Shown piece by piece: positions 1 to 7,459 of a stretch of DNA of 64,000 bases. The stretch covers positions 436,433 to 500,432 of the forward strand of contig NZ_JAUYGV010000008.1 in NCBI RefSeq assembly GCF_030690345.1. Direction: 5' to 3'. The notes under the pieces are model-generated. The model searched no databases. It was not told where the DNA came from and saw nothing but the letters and a program-made list of their open reading frames with translations. This DNA comes from Rheinheimera sp. GTDB lineage: Bacteria > Pseudomonadota > Gammaproteobacteria > Enterobacterales > Alteromonadaceae. Position numbers and translations under genes: made by a program. Positions within the stretch are counted from its first letter, which is position 1. Every line of letters starts with the position of its first letter.

Positions 1-156
1 TCTGTTAAGTTGCTTGATAAGCTTGTTTAATCGGGAAACGCATACAGGTTCAGGGGTAAACCTCGTAAACGTCACAGTAAGGTGATAACGGGTGTTGTTG
101 GTCAATAACCAGTCAATCATGGCATTACGTGTAGTAGTAGCTGCTACCATGTTCAT
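1..156 (-). CDS. Partial unknown gene, 5' part, runs off the left edge
   Basis: An open frame reads leftwards from an ATG at 154-156 to base 1 without a stop, giving 52 residues that begin MNMVAATTTRNAMIDWLLTN and continue with a basic stretch rich in Arg, Thr and Lys. Other in-frame ATGs lie at 148-150 and 118-120, and none has a strong Shine-Dalgarno sequence. A stop at 163-165 bounds the frame upstream. I do not recognise the protein. It lies inside the AT-rich island, so a replication or mobile-element role is possible but unsupported. The rest of the gene lies outside the window. Confidence 0.35.
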   Translation of the reverse strand, partial: MNMVAATTTRNAMIDWLLTNNTRYHLTVTFTRFTPEPVCVSRLNKLIKQLNR

Positions 157-173
157 GTTCCATCAAACAATAG

Positions 174-287
174 AATAACCAACGCACTACCGTTAACGGT
201 GTGCATGAGTTATCTGAATTGTGGAAGCAACAGCAAGAGGACCCATTAAATAAAAACGTAATCATTGCTGCAGCTGTGAAAAGGTAG
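174..287 (+). other. Coding-like remnant, possible C-terminal gene fragment
   Basis: The frame from 174 to the TAG at 285-287 reads VHELSELWKQQQEDPLNKN followed by a short basic tail. This looks like a normal protein C terminus although the frame is only 37 codons and has no good start (GTG at 201 is possible). A hairpin begins at the stop codon, as expected for the end of a plus-strand gene. It may be a decayed gene fragment or a very small gene. I cannot assign a function. Confidence 0.2.
184..204. repeat. Inverted repeat around ACCGTTAACGGT
   Basis: A perfect 12-bp palindrome ACCGTTAACGGT (189-200) is extended by GCAC and GTGC arms with a one-base bulge. It could be a hairpin or a protein-binding site. 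It sits in the otherwise gene-poor stretch at the left edge of the window. Confidence 0.4.
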
Positions 288-317
288 ATGCTGTTAAATC
301 TTTAACATCTACCTTAT
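281..317. terminator. Terminator-like hairpin with an 18-nt repeated core
   Basis: The stem AAGGTAGATG (281-290) pairs with CATCTACCTT (ending at 317). It could end the short frame at 174-287 on the plus strand and the gene at 388-1044 on the minus strand. Bases 283-300 (GGTAGATGCTGTTAAATC) recur exactly, in inverted orientation, in the hairpin at 1293-1323. The T-tracts are weak on both sides, so efficiency as a terminator is uncertain. Confidence 0.45.
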
Positions 318-387
318 TTATCATCGAGATTTACCTGTGTGCATTAACGTATAAAAACAATGCTACAGGTGATAATGGTGATGACTT

Positions 388-1044
388 CTAGATATGAAGT
401 TCTGCTACAACAATGTTTTGAACCATCCGATTATCATCGTGAACATCACGATAGTAATCACATATAACAACGTAGGCGTAATCATCATTCCGTTTAAAAT
501 CCAGCTCCATTTCTGCAGGGTTATAGGTATAAAAGCCCGTCCTGTACCGCCCCAAGTATTCATACAGCACATCTTGAACGTGCTTGTCATGCGGTTCATA
601 CACGCGCTTATGATCGTATTGTTCTATGCGATCAGCACCAGAAGCAGCAAAGTTAAAATTGTCGCATGTTTGTACAGTTGTTAAATGACACGGATTTTCT
701 GGATCAGTGTCATGCACAAGCATATGGTCTAGCAAAATGCCAGAAGTATCCGGGACGATGCGACTGCCTAATACATAAGCACAGAAGCCTTCCAGTTCGT
801 CTTGGGTTAGCTTGCTAGAGCCATCAGACGAATGTATTTCATCTGCGAGCATAGCTTGTTCTGGACTCTCATACTCTGATCGAGATATTTCGATTACATC
901 CAGTTCGAAATCTTCTGAATCTGACCGCAAAGGAAAACAAAGCACTTTATTTTCATTAGCTTCAGCAATTAGCAAACCAACGTTATAACTTGTTGAGACG
1001 ATGATTTGGTTCTTTTTTTTAGTGAAAGGTATAATTGCATTCAT
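388..1044 (-). CDS. Hypothetical island protein A (YESP paralogue pair)
   Basis: The frame encodes 218 residues from an ATG preceded by AGGAA. There is no signal peptide or membrane segment, and the protein is acidic and probably cytoplasmic. I do not recognise a family. It resembles the product of 1373-2011 in two blocks: a YESP...AD segment near residues 58-68 and a C-terminal block (AYVVICDYYR here, then VQNIVVAELHI) matching AIVFDC and IQNAVVAKVLD there. The two genes also share their upstream leaders, so they are probably diverged duplicates. Base composition is AT-rich compared with the region right of 3700, consistent with transfer. Confidence 0.7.
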   Translation of the reverse strand: MNAIIPFTKKKNQIIVSTSYNVGLLIAEANENKVLCFPLRSDSEDFELDVIEISRSEYESPEQAMLADEIHSSDGSSKLTQDELEGFCAYVLGSRIVPDTSGILLDHMLVHDTDPENPCHLTTVQTCDNFNFAASGADRIEQYDHKRVYEPHDKHVQDVLYEYLGRYRTGFYTYNPAEMELDFKRNDDYAYVVICDYYRDVHDDNRMVQNIVVAELHI

Positions 1045-1176
1045 AGCAGTAAATTCCTGTAAGTATTAAAAGTTAAAGTTAGTTTTTGTCTTAATGACGA
1101 ACAGGAGTTTACTAACGAATATCGAATCAACCGCTGAAGGAACCAGCCCTTTGACATCGAGAGCTTTTTATGTTAC
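1045..1176 (-). promoter_or_regulatory. Structured leader, copy 1, upstream of protein A
   Basis: Read on the minus strand, this leader carries ACTCCTGTTCG followed, about 40 nt later, by ACAGGA just before the start codon. TCCTGT and ACAGGA can pair and would hide the ribosome-binding site. The block at 1096-1176 is about 75-80% identical by eye to 2057-2135 ahead of the paralogous gene and includes an identical stretch AACCAGCCCTTTGACA (plus strand). The paired arms differ between copies by a compensating U-A to C-G change. The remaining bases up to 1372 hold only the hairpin at 1293-1323. Confidence 0.55.
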
Positions 1177-1292
1177 CGAGCAAAAATAACACGCAGATTT
1201 AGGCATCCGCGATTTGAGAAAGTACTTAGTCCTGATATTTCCAACCCAGATGTACATGACATAAGCCGATAAGTTATAGCTTAAGCTTTGAG

Positions 1293-1323
1293 ACGGTAAA
1301 TGCGATTTAACAGCATCTACCGT
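1293..1323. terminator. Terminator-like hairpin downstream of protein B gene
   Basis: ACGGTAAATGC (1293-1303) pairs with GCATCTACCGT (1313-1323) with one G-U pair, and ATTTTTA follows on the plus strand. It lies just past the end of the minus-strand gene at 1373-2011. Bases 1304-1321 are the exact reverse complement of 283-300. Confidence 0.5.
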
Positions 1324-1372
1324 ATTTTTAAGTGACAAGAGGATATGACGAAAGTCTGTTCGTTGATGCTAT

Positions 1373-2011
1373 TTAATCTAAGACCTTTGCAACAACAGCG
1401 TTTTGAATTTTGTAGCTACCTTCATAAAGGGAGCAATCAAAAACAATCGCGTACAACTCGTCAGCCTGTGAAAGGCTTAAAACATTATTCGGGTTTATGA
1501 AACTGAAGCAATCATATTTTCCATCAAATAAATAATTTAGTCCAGCAATCGTGACTTCATCATCTGGGTTAAAATTTAAGTCTACATCATGATCAACATA
1601 ATGATGCTTCCAAAAAGAGAAAGCTTCAAGACTGTTGCATGATACTGCAATGCAAATTCGACAATTTGTACCATATTCTTTAGTGAGTTCGACAAGCTGC
1701 TTTAGTGCTTGCTCCCATATAGAGAAAATGAGTGAATTACTTATAATATGTGCATCCCATCTACGCCTTTCAATTTCAGTGAATTCCCTGAAGTCATTTG
1801 GACTTTCAAAATCTGCTTCGAAAGCACTCTTTGGACTTTCATAATCATCGGGATAGAAAGTAATTGGAGCTAATTGTCCGTTGCCATGAGTTGCTTCCAG
1901 ATGCAATTCCAGTATCTCTCCGGCATTCATTCGTTCAATGAGACTTTCAAGGTTAAGATTTACTTTACCAGTGATTTGTTTAATTTCTGATGTGTTGATT
2001 GCGTTATACAT
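1373..2011 (-). CDS. Hypothetical island protein B (paralogue of protein A)
   Basis: The frame encodes 212 residues from an ATG with the ribosome-binding site ACGGGAG ten bases upstream. The protein is acidic, has no signal peptide or membrane helix, and matches no family I know. It shares with the product of 388-1044 the YESP...AD motif (DDYESPKSAFEADF here) and the C-terminal IQNAVVAK block. Both genes point the same way, are separated by about 330 bases, and carry homologous leaders, which suggests duplication of a gene-plus-leader unit. A role in mobile-element defence or maintenance would be a guess. Confidence 0.7.
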   Translation of the reverse strand: MYNAINTSEIKQITGKVNLNLESLIERMNAGEILELHLEATHGNGQLAPITFYPDDYESPKSAFEADFESPNDFREFTEIERRRWDAHIISNSLIFSIWEQALKQLVELTKEYGTNCRICIAVSCNSLEAFSFWKHHYVDHDVDLNFNPDDEVTIAGLNYLFDGKYDCFSFINPNNVLSLSQADELYAIVFDCSLYEGSYKIQNAVVAKVLD

Positions 2012-2135
2012 AAAAGCTCCCGTTAATTATTAAGATAAAAAGTAACTTGCCTTAGTGGCGAACGGGAGTTTACTAGTTAATACAGAATACAGAGCTGAGG
2101 CAACCAGCCCTTTGACAGCCAGATTTTCTTATGTT
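2012..2135 (-). promoter_or_regulatory. Structured leader, copy 2, upstream of protein B
   Basis: On the minus strand, CTCCCGTT (plus-strand 2061-2068) pairs perfectly over 8 bp with AACGGGAG (plus-strand 2017-2024), which contains the Shine-Dalgarno sequence of the gene at 1373-2011. The segment at 2057-2135 matches copy 1 at 1096-1176. Its distal end abuts the stop codon of the upstream gene (2134-3042). A promoter inside the conserved block is likely, but I could not fix -35 and -10 elements with confidence. Confidence 0.55.
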
Positions 2136-3042
2136 AGTAGCTATGTGAATAATAGCCTTTGACGGCTAATAGATTTAGTAAGCAGGTTGCCTGTTTGTGA
2201 TCGTAATAAAAATCGATCTTTTTTGTGTAGCTTCGATATTTGAGATAGCCAGAAAGCTCATCACATAACTGTAGAATAGAAAATGCACGTGGAGTTTCAT
2301 CATCATTTTCGTTACCACTATCCGTTTTTGTTTTTTTGCTAAATTTCTCATTCCATTGTGCTACCACATTTATTTCATGTTCTTTTCTTTCTTTTGATGA
2401 GGCAAAGTGCTTTGTACGCTCTTTTATGTTTTCGAGCATATCATAATAACTTTTACCTTTATCATCTTTTAGGAGCAATAGTACATTAGGGTCACTAATC
2501 CAAGAGTCAATATTCTCTATCAATCTTGCGAAATATGATGCAGAAACGCCTATAAGCGCTGCTAGCTCCGCTTGGGTAAATAAAAAATTTATGTCACCAT
2601 CTTCATCATCTGGTTCAATATTGTTAGTTAAAAACTCCCCCCAATACCTTCCATCGTAACGAAAGCGAGTAAAAGCTGATAACACAAAGCAACAAAAGTA
2701 TCTTTCGGATTCGGTGATTCCTATAAAATTGTAATTGTAAAATTCTAGCCGCACTTTAAAGAGCATATAAAGTGAATTGATTACATCATATTCTTCTGAA
2801 CCCAAATCATCTAAACTCCAACTTTCGGGACACTTCCCGAATAGCACGTAATCTTTGAGTAGGTTAATATTTGCGTAAATTTTCGAATCTAAAAAGCTTG
2901 GAGCTTCAGTACCAAGGTAATCACTGAGATAAGAAGTTGTAGCCTTGTAGAACATTGCGGCTCCAACGATTACTTCTTGAAATATGTTCTCGCTATTCCC
3001 GTTTATTAAAGTGTTTATCGTTATTCCACTGTATTTGTACAT
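2134..3042 (-). CDS. Hypothetical island protein C
   Basis: The gene encodes 302 residues, starting at an ATG with GGGAGAG about seven bases upstream. I do not recognise the family. A central stretch around residues 153-176 (TQAELAALIGVSASYFARLI) has the look of a helix-turn-helix, which would fit a DNA-binding or regulatory role. The C-terminal third is lysine-rich and charged. No signal peptide is seen. It is the gene closest to the island boundary and reads away from it. An integrase would normally lie next to the intact tRNA at the other end, so this gene is not expected to be one, and no integrase motif is visible. Confidence 0.65.
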   Translation of the reverse strand: MYKYSGITINTLINGNSENIFQEVIVGAAMFYKATTSYLSDYLGTEAPSFLDSKIYANINLLKDYVLFGKCPESWSLDDLGSEEYDVINSLYMLFKVRLEFYNYNFIGITESERYFCCFVLSAFTRFRYDGRYWGEFLTNNIEPDDEDGDINFLFTQAELAALIGVSASYFARLIENIDSWISDPNVLLLLKDDKGKSYYDMLENIKERTKHFASSKERKEHEINVVAQWNEKFSKKTKTDSGNENDDETPRAFSILQLCDELSGYLKYRSYTKKIDFYYDHKQATCLLNLLAVKGYYSHSY

Positions 3043-3640
3043 AAATCGCTCTCCCAGTAGCTTGATTTACTATTACTTTTCTGGCTTGTGCAAAACGGTT
3101 TAGGTAATTGCATGAAACAACCGTTAGCCGTTAATTTCGCAAAATTTAAACACTTAAAAACTGAAATCTCAAACGAAAACAACGTAAAGCTCTGAATAAT
3201 GTGATGGGAATCAAAATTTAAACAGCCGTTTAAAACTCAATAAAAAAACACACTGAAATGTCGGCGATACCAATAGCTCAAAAAATCAGATAATTAGCCA
3301 ATAGGCAAAATGCAGTTAGACTCAAATCTTCAAACAGCATTTAGAAGGTCGTTTTTCAATCAATTACCGCGACTGACCGCCAATTCGGATACTCATCGGG
3401 AATTGTGATATTAAACATAATGATTCAAACGAAACCATTTTGTGTTAAAGGTGTGTAATTTCTGATTTAGTGTGGTGGTAAGAGTTTAGAGCAACTTCAT
3501 TGGTCTAATAGGGATATGAGCAAAGCCATGGTAATACGTTACCAGTATAACGTTACACTGGTAACGAAACTGGTAAGGTAGTGAACCTGCATGGTGGATA
3601 AAGTGCAGAAAATGCGGTGGTATTTGCTTGCAAGCGGAGT
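3043..3640. other. AT-rich gene-free end of the island
   Basis: About 600 bases hold no convincing reading frame on either strand. The stretch is rich in A and T runs and contains the inverted and direct repeats at 3538-3577 close to the tRNA fragment. I see no RNA gene or terminator in it. Confidence 0.6.
3538..3577. repeat. Inverted and direct repeats next to the attachment site
   Basis: GTTACCAGT (3538-3546) and ACTGGTAAC (3557-3565) form a perfect 9-bp inverted repeat, and ACTGGTAA recurs directly at 3569-3576. Repeats of this size about 70-100 bases from a tRNA-type attachment core resemble integrase or excisionase arm sites or a phage-type operator. That role is inferred from position only. 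Confidence 0.4.
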
Positions 3641-3685
3641 CTCATAATCGATCGGTCGCTGGTTCGAGTCCAGCTGGGGCCACCA
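3641..3685 (+). other. tRNA 3' fragment: right attachment site (attR) of an island
   Basis: The 45 bases begin CTCATAATCGATCGG and end in GGGGCCACCA. They contain a CAU anticodon loop, a complete T-arm (GCTGG, loop TTCGAGT, CCAGC), the 3' acceptor strand TGGGGCC and an encoded ACCA end. No matching GGCCCCA acceptor strand or D-arm lies upstream, and the bases before the anticodon loop do not pair with the anticodon stem, so this is not a functional tRNA gene. The sequence resembles the 3' half of tRNA-Ile2(CAU) more than elongator tRNA-Met. Such 3' halves mark the distal end of elements that integrate into tRNA genes. Confidence 0.75.
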
Positions 3686-3736
3686 TTTCACGCTTCACTT
3701 TCATGTTACCCCTCAGCGGACTATTCCCTCTTGCAG

Positions 3737-4648
3737 CTAAAGCTGCTGCGCGCCCATATTTTTGAATTTCGAAGGCGAAATGCCGGTGTAATTTGTAAAA
3801 GCGAGACTAAAAGCACTCGCTGATTTATATCCCACGCGATCGGCTATTTGCACCATTGAGTACAATTGCGTCTTCAATAAGTCTTTTGCAATCGTCATGC
3901 GCCATGCCACCTGATATTCCATTGGCGTTATTCCGACAGTTTGTCGAAACCGATAGAAAAATGCTGAGCGCGAAAGCGCTGCTACTTTAGCTAATTGCGC
4001 GACAGTTTTTGTTTGGCTTATATCCTGGTGCATTGTTCGTATGGCTTCGGCAATTCGTTTGTCCGCTAATCCTACTAACAGGCCCGGCACCGCAGGCGTA
4101 TTGATCTTGGTTCGGAAAGCTTCGATCAATAACACCTGCAGCAGGTGACGCACAACTTGCACATAACCGGGTGGGCGAGCTAAAGATTCTTCTATCAGCA
4201 TTTCTACCAGACTTGTAAGCCTGGTGGCGTTGCGGATATGCACTAACTTCGGCAGTAAAGAAACCAGGATCTTTGCGTCCAGCGAATCAAACCGACAATG
4301 CCCCACCAACAACTGCACATTTGCTGCTTGCTCTTTGTCCCCCAGCCTGAATCTACCGGCTGAAATTGCTTCAGGCAGGGAATGTATATCATCGCCCGCA
4401 ACAGGCGCTGTACTGCTAAACGTAAAATCGAAAGCTTCCGGTATCAGTACAAAATCACCTGCGGTTAAATGACGTGGTTGGTCATTGTCCAGCGTTAAAG
4501 CGCATTCACCACTGATAACCACACAATAAAAAGGCTCACCGGTATTTTCACGCGTAATTCGCCATGCTCCGGCACCCTGCACCATTTTTGAGAAAGCAAC
4601 TTGCGGGTTAAGGAGCGAAACAATTTCTGAAAGAGGGTCAACCACCAA
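3737..4648 (-). CDS. AraC-family transcriptional regulator with cupin sensor domain
   Basis: The 303-residue protein has an N-terminal cupin-type ligand-binding region (about residues 5-190, with the pattern GEPFYCVVISGECAL...LTAGDFVLIP) and a C-terminal AraC double helix-turn-helix (about 200-300, including VAQLAKVAALSRSAFFYRF and ISPSKFKNMG). This layout is typical of regulators that control a divergent oxidoreductase gene. It is divergent from the SDR gene at 4743 across a 94-base gap with TATAAT-like sequence, so it probably regulates that gene and itself. The inducer is unknown. This is the first gene on the chromosomal side of the island boundary. Confidence 0.88.
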   Translation of the reverse strand: MVVDPLSEIVSLLNPQVAFSKMVQGAGAWRITRENTGEPFYCVVISGECALTLDNDQPRHLTAGDFVLIPEAFDFTFSSTAPVAGDDIHSLPEAISAGRFRLGDKEQAANVQLLVGHCRFDSLDAKILVSLLPKLVHIRNATRLTSLVEMLIEESLARPPGYVQVVRHLLQVLLIEAFRTKINTPAVPGLLVGLADKRIAEAIRTMHQDISQTKTVAQLAKVAALSRSAFFYRFRQTVGITPMEYQVAWRMTIAKDLLKTQLYSMVQIADRVGYKSASAFSLAFTNYTGISPSKFKNMGAQQL

Positions 4649-4742
4649 CGGACTCTTTATAATACTTTATGGACTTTTCACTATATAGGGTATCAACCAG
4701 AATGGCTATAGTATCGCTACCGCAGCGAATTACAGAGGCACT

Positions 4743-5486
4743 ATGAAAACAATACTTATCACCGGATGTTCTTCAGGCTTTGGCTTTGAAACAGCCAATT
4801 ACTTTTTGTCAAAAGGCTGGAGGGTTATCGCAACAATGCGTAACACTGCCGATAGCTTACTGCAGGAGTCTGAGCGATTAAGGATATTGCCACTTGATGT
4901 CAGCGATATCAGCAGCATTGAGAGAGCTGTTGATTTAGCCGGGCCAATAGATGTACTGGTTAATAATGCCGGAATAGGTGTAATGGGCGCACTGGAAGGC
5001 ACAACAACAAATACCATTCATGATGTGTTTGCGGTTAATGTGCTCGGAACCATTAATGTAACTAAGGCATTTTTGCCTTTGTTCAGAGCGCAAAAGTCAG
5101 GCGTGATTATCAATGTATCATCCAGTATAACGCTGGTTCCTCTAGCATTACTTTCTGTTTATACCGCCAGTAAAGCGGCGATAAATGCCTTTACTGAGTC
5201 CTTAGCCATCGAATTAGAACAGTTTAATATCCGGGTAAATCTGGTTTTACCCGGCCGGGCTCCTGCAACCCGGTTCGGCGAAAACTCAAAGCCCAGGATG
5301 GCCACGGCGATTCCACAGCCCTATGCAGTATTTGCACAGTCAGTTTTTAAAGGCAGGGATGATAACCACATTACTCACCCTCAAGACGTTATCAACGCCA
5401 TATGGCAAGCCGCCAATAACAGCAGCAGCCCGCTGAAAATTCTTGCGGGCGAAGATGCTAAAGCATTGGCACATAGCAGCAACTAA
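4743..5486 (+). CDS. Short-chain dehydrogenase/reductase (SDR family)
   Basis: A 247-residue classical SDR is encoded. The cofactor loop TGCSSGFG is at residues 8-15, NNAG at about 74-77, the catalytic serine in INVSSS near 126, and YTASK with Tyr140 and Lys144. It should reduce or oxidise a carbonyl or alcohol with NAD(P)H; the substrate cannot be read from the sequence. The divergent AraC-family gene at 3737-4648 is the likely regulator. The C terminus is shorter and more variable than in metabolic SDRs of known substrate. Confidence 0.9.
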   Translation: MKTILITGCSSGFGFETANYFLSKGWRVIATMRNTADSLLQESERLRILPLDVSDISSIERAVDLAGPIDVLVNNAGIGVMGALEGTTTNTIHDVFAVNVLGTINVTKAFLPLFRAQKSGVIINVSSSITLVPLALLSVYTASKAAINAFTESLAIELEQFNIRVNLVLPGRAPATRFGENSKPRMATAIPQPYAVFAQSVFKGRDDNHITHPQDVINAIWQAANNSSSPLKILAGEDAKALAHSSN

Positions 5487-5655
5487 CAACACTGAAAGGT
5501 GGCTCTTCGTGTGAACAATGAATTGCCACCGTTAATTATGTCGCGAGTATTCCGCAACGCGAGCTCACGCCTACTGCACTTTTGCTTTGCTGTTATTAGC
5601 ATTTTTATCTGCCTGTGCCACACTTAACGGCCCTGATCCGTACTGCAGGTGTTTG

Positions 5656-6414
5656 ATGAACAGCTTGCGACTTATTGTTCTGCTTACTATTTTGCTGCTT
5701 TGCAGCCCCGTAAAGGCACAGACTGACAGCTTGTTGCTGGCCAGCAGCAATTACTACCCGCACTATGCTGCTGATTTGCCGCAGCAAGGCGCAGTAAGTG
5801 AAATTATCCGTCAGGCGTTTTTATTGCAGGGTATCGACATCAGCATTGATTTTATGCCGTTTGCCCGCGCTTATCGTGAAAGCCGGCAAGCGAACTATAT
5901 TGGCCTGGTGGCCGCCTGGTACAATGATGAGCGGGCGCAGCACTTTTACTACTCCCAGCCGTTGTATGCCAACCAGATTGTATTTTTTAAACGTAAAGAT
6001 CAGCCGATAAGCTATCGCGAATATAGCGATTTAGCCCAACAACATTTGCGCCTGGCGGTGGTGCAGGGTTACCTGCATTTGCCAGGCTTGCTGGAGAGCG
6101 GTATTGCGACAGAGCAGGTCGCCACAGATGAGCAAGCCTTTCATATGCTGGCGCGCGGCAGAGTAGATTTAGTGCCGGCAGATAAATTCAATGGCTTGTA
6201 TTTACTGGACGAAAAAATGCCGCAGTTTGCCGGCTCACTGGAATGGATGACGCCGGCGCTGGAGCTGCGGCCTATGTATCTGTTGTTGTCGAAGCAAGAC
6301 CCGCGCTCAGAAGCGCTGATACAACGCTTTAATACCGGCCTGACTGAGCTGCGCCAGTCCGGCCGCTATCAGCAGATTATAGATAACTTACTGCCGCAGC
6401 ATGACGTACATTAA
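5656..6414 (+). CDS. Periplasmic solute-binding protein, family 3-like
   Basis: I start at the ATG at 5656, which gives a clear signal peptide (MNSLRLIVLLTILLLCSPVKA) and follows AGGT. A frame extension to TTG 5587 would add a lipobox-like LSAC but lacks a convincing ribosome-binding site. The mature part resembles bacterial extracellular solute-binding proteins of family 3: a polar-amino-acid type fold with FMPFARAYRE, IGLVAAWY and a C-terminal FNTGLTELRQSGRYQQI. No permease or ATPase of that class is adjacent, so it may be an orphan sensor or work with a distant transporter. It converges on the fbpABC operon. Confidence 0.75.
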   Translation: MNSLRLIVLLTILLLCSPVKAQTDSLLLASSNYYPHYAADLPQQGAVSEIIRQAFLLQGIDISIDFMPFARAYRESRQANYIGLVAAWYNDERAQHFYYSQPLYANQIVFFKRKDQPISYREYSDLAQQHLRLAVVQGYLHLPGLLESGIATEQVATDEQAFHMLARGRVDLVPADKFNGLYLLDEKMPQFAGSLEWMTPALELRPMYLLLSKQDPRSEALIQRFNTGLTELRQSGRYQQIIDNLLPQHDVH

Positions 6415-6421
6415 ACAGCGG

Positions 6422-7459
6422 CTAATTGCGGCCGAATAACACCAGATGATCTAAATCCAGCCGGATACCAATTTGCTCGCCAATGGCGTGGTTGTGATGA
6501 CTCAGCGCCAGGCATTGCACCAGCTCGCCGCTGTGTAATTTAAGCTGATATAAAATATGTGAACCGCGAAAAGCTTTTTCTACCACCTGGGCGGTAATGC
6601 CGCTGCTGTCGTCGTGCACTATGTCGTCCGGGCGAATTAATACATCTACCTTATCACCCTGTTGCGCCGCGCTGGCATAACGTTGGCGAAACACGCCCAG
6701 ATTGGTTTGCACCTGCTGCGCATCCAGCATGGTACCGGGCAACAATACGCCGCGGCCGATAAAGTCAGCGACAAAACGATTTACCGGCTTGTGATACAGC
6801 TCGTAAGGCGTTGCCCACTGCTGCAAACGGCCATGCTGCATTACGCCGATCATATCGGCCATGGTAAAGGCTTCGTTTTGATCGTGCGTTACCATCACCG
6901 CAGTAATATGCAGCTGTTGTAAAATTTGGCGGATTTCGCGCGCCAAGCCTTCGCGCAGCTCAGTATCCAGGCTGGAGAAGGGTTCATCCAGCAGCAGTAT
7001 TTTCGGTTGCGGTGCCAGTGCACGGGCTAACGCTACACGTTGCTGCTGGCCGCCGGACAGCTGATGGATATAGCGCTGGCCTAAATCCGGCAGGCCAACC
7101 AGCTGCAATAACTGCTTTACCTTTTCTGCTCTGGCGGCTTTGCCGAGGTTAAACAAACCAAAACTGATATTGTCTGCCACATTAAGATGCGGAAATAAGG
7201 CGAAATCCTGAAACACCATACCCACCTGGCGCCGCTCCGGCGCCAGCATTTGCGTAGCACTGCTTACCGCTTGCTGCTGCAGGCTGATACAACCTTCTGA
7301 CACCGGTTCGAAACCGGCAATGGCGCGCAATAAGGTGGTTTTACCGCAACCGGACGGCCCGACTAAACAACCAATCTGGCCCTGCGCTAACGACAAGCTG
7401 ATATCTTTCACTACAGTATGGCCGCCGTAAGCCACAGCAACCTGTTGTAAATCCAGCAT
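6422..7459 (-). CDS. fbpC: Ferric-iron ABC transporter ATPase FbpC
   Basis: This 345-residue ATP-binding subunit energises Fe(III) import across the inner membrane. It has Walker A (GPSGCGKTT), Q-loop (VFQDFALFPH), signature LSGGQQQR, Walker B (ILLLDEP) and H-loop (VMVTHDQ) in order within the first 210 residues. A C-terminal TOBE-like regulatory domain follows, as in FbpC/CysA/PotA proteins. It is the last gene of an operon with permease (7459-9099) and binding protein (9138-10160). Its ATG overlaps the permease stop by one base, which implies coupled translation. Confidence 0.92.
   Translation of the reverse strand: MLDLQQVAVAYGGHTVVKDISLSLAQGQIGCLVGPSGCGKTTLLRAIAGFEPVSEGCISLQQQAVSSATQMLAPERRQVGMVFQDFALFPHLNVADNISFGLFNLGKAARAEKVKQLLQLVGLPDLGQRYIHQLSGGQQQRVALARALAPQPKILLLDEPFSSLDTELREGLAREIRQILQQLHITAVMVTHDQNEAFTMADMIGVMQHGRLQQWATPYELYHKPVNRFVADFIGRGVLLPGTMLDAQQVQTNLGVFRQRYASAAQQGDKVDVLIRPDDIVHDDSSGITAQVVEKAFRGSHILYQLKLHSGELVQCLALSHHNHAIGEQIGIRLDLDHLVLFGRN

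Noticed and set aside
1045..2135. Repeated segments considered as integron attC sites
   Set aside because: The two blocks lack the paired RYYYAAC and GTTRRRY core sites in the right places and the expected imperfect palindrome. The conserved parts fit a promoter-leader duplication better.
3617..3823. 68-residue reading frame across the tRNA fragment
   Set aside because: It translates the T-arm and acceptor end of the tRNA remnant and has no ribosome-binding site.
5587..5655. Upstream TTG start with lipobox-like LSAC for the solute-binding protein
   Set aside because: The ATG at 5656 has its own complete signal peptide and AGGT before it, so the extension is probably chance.
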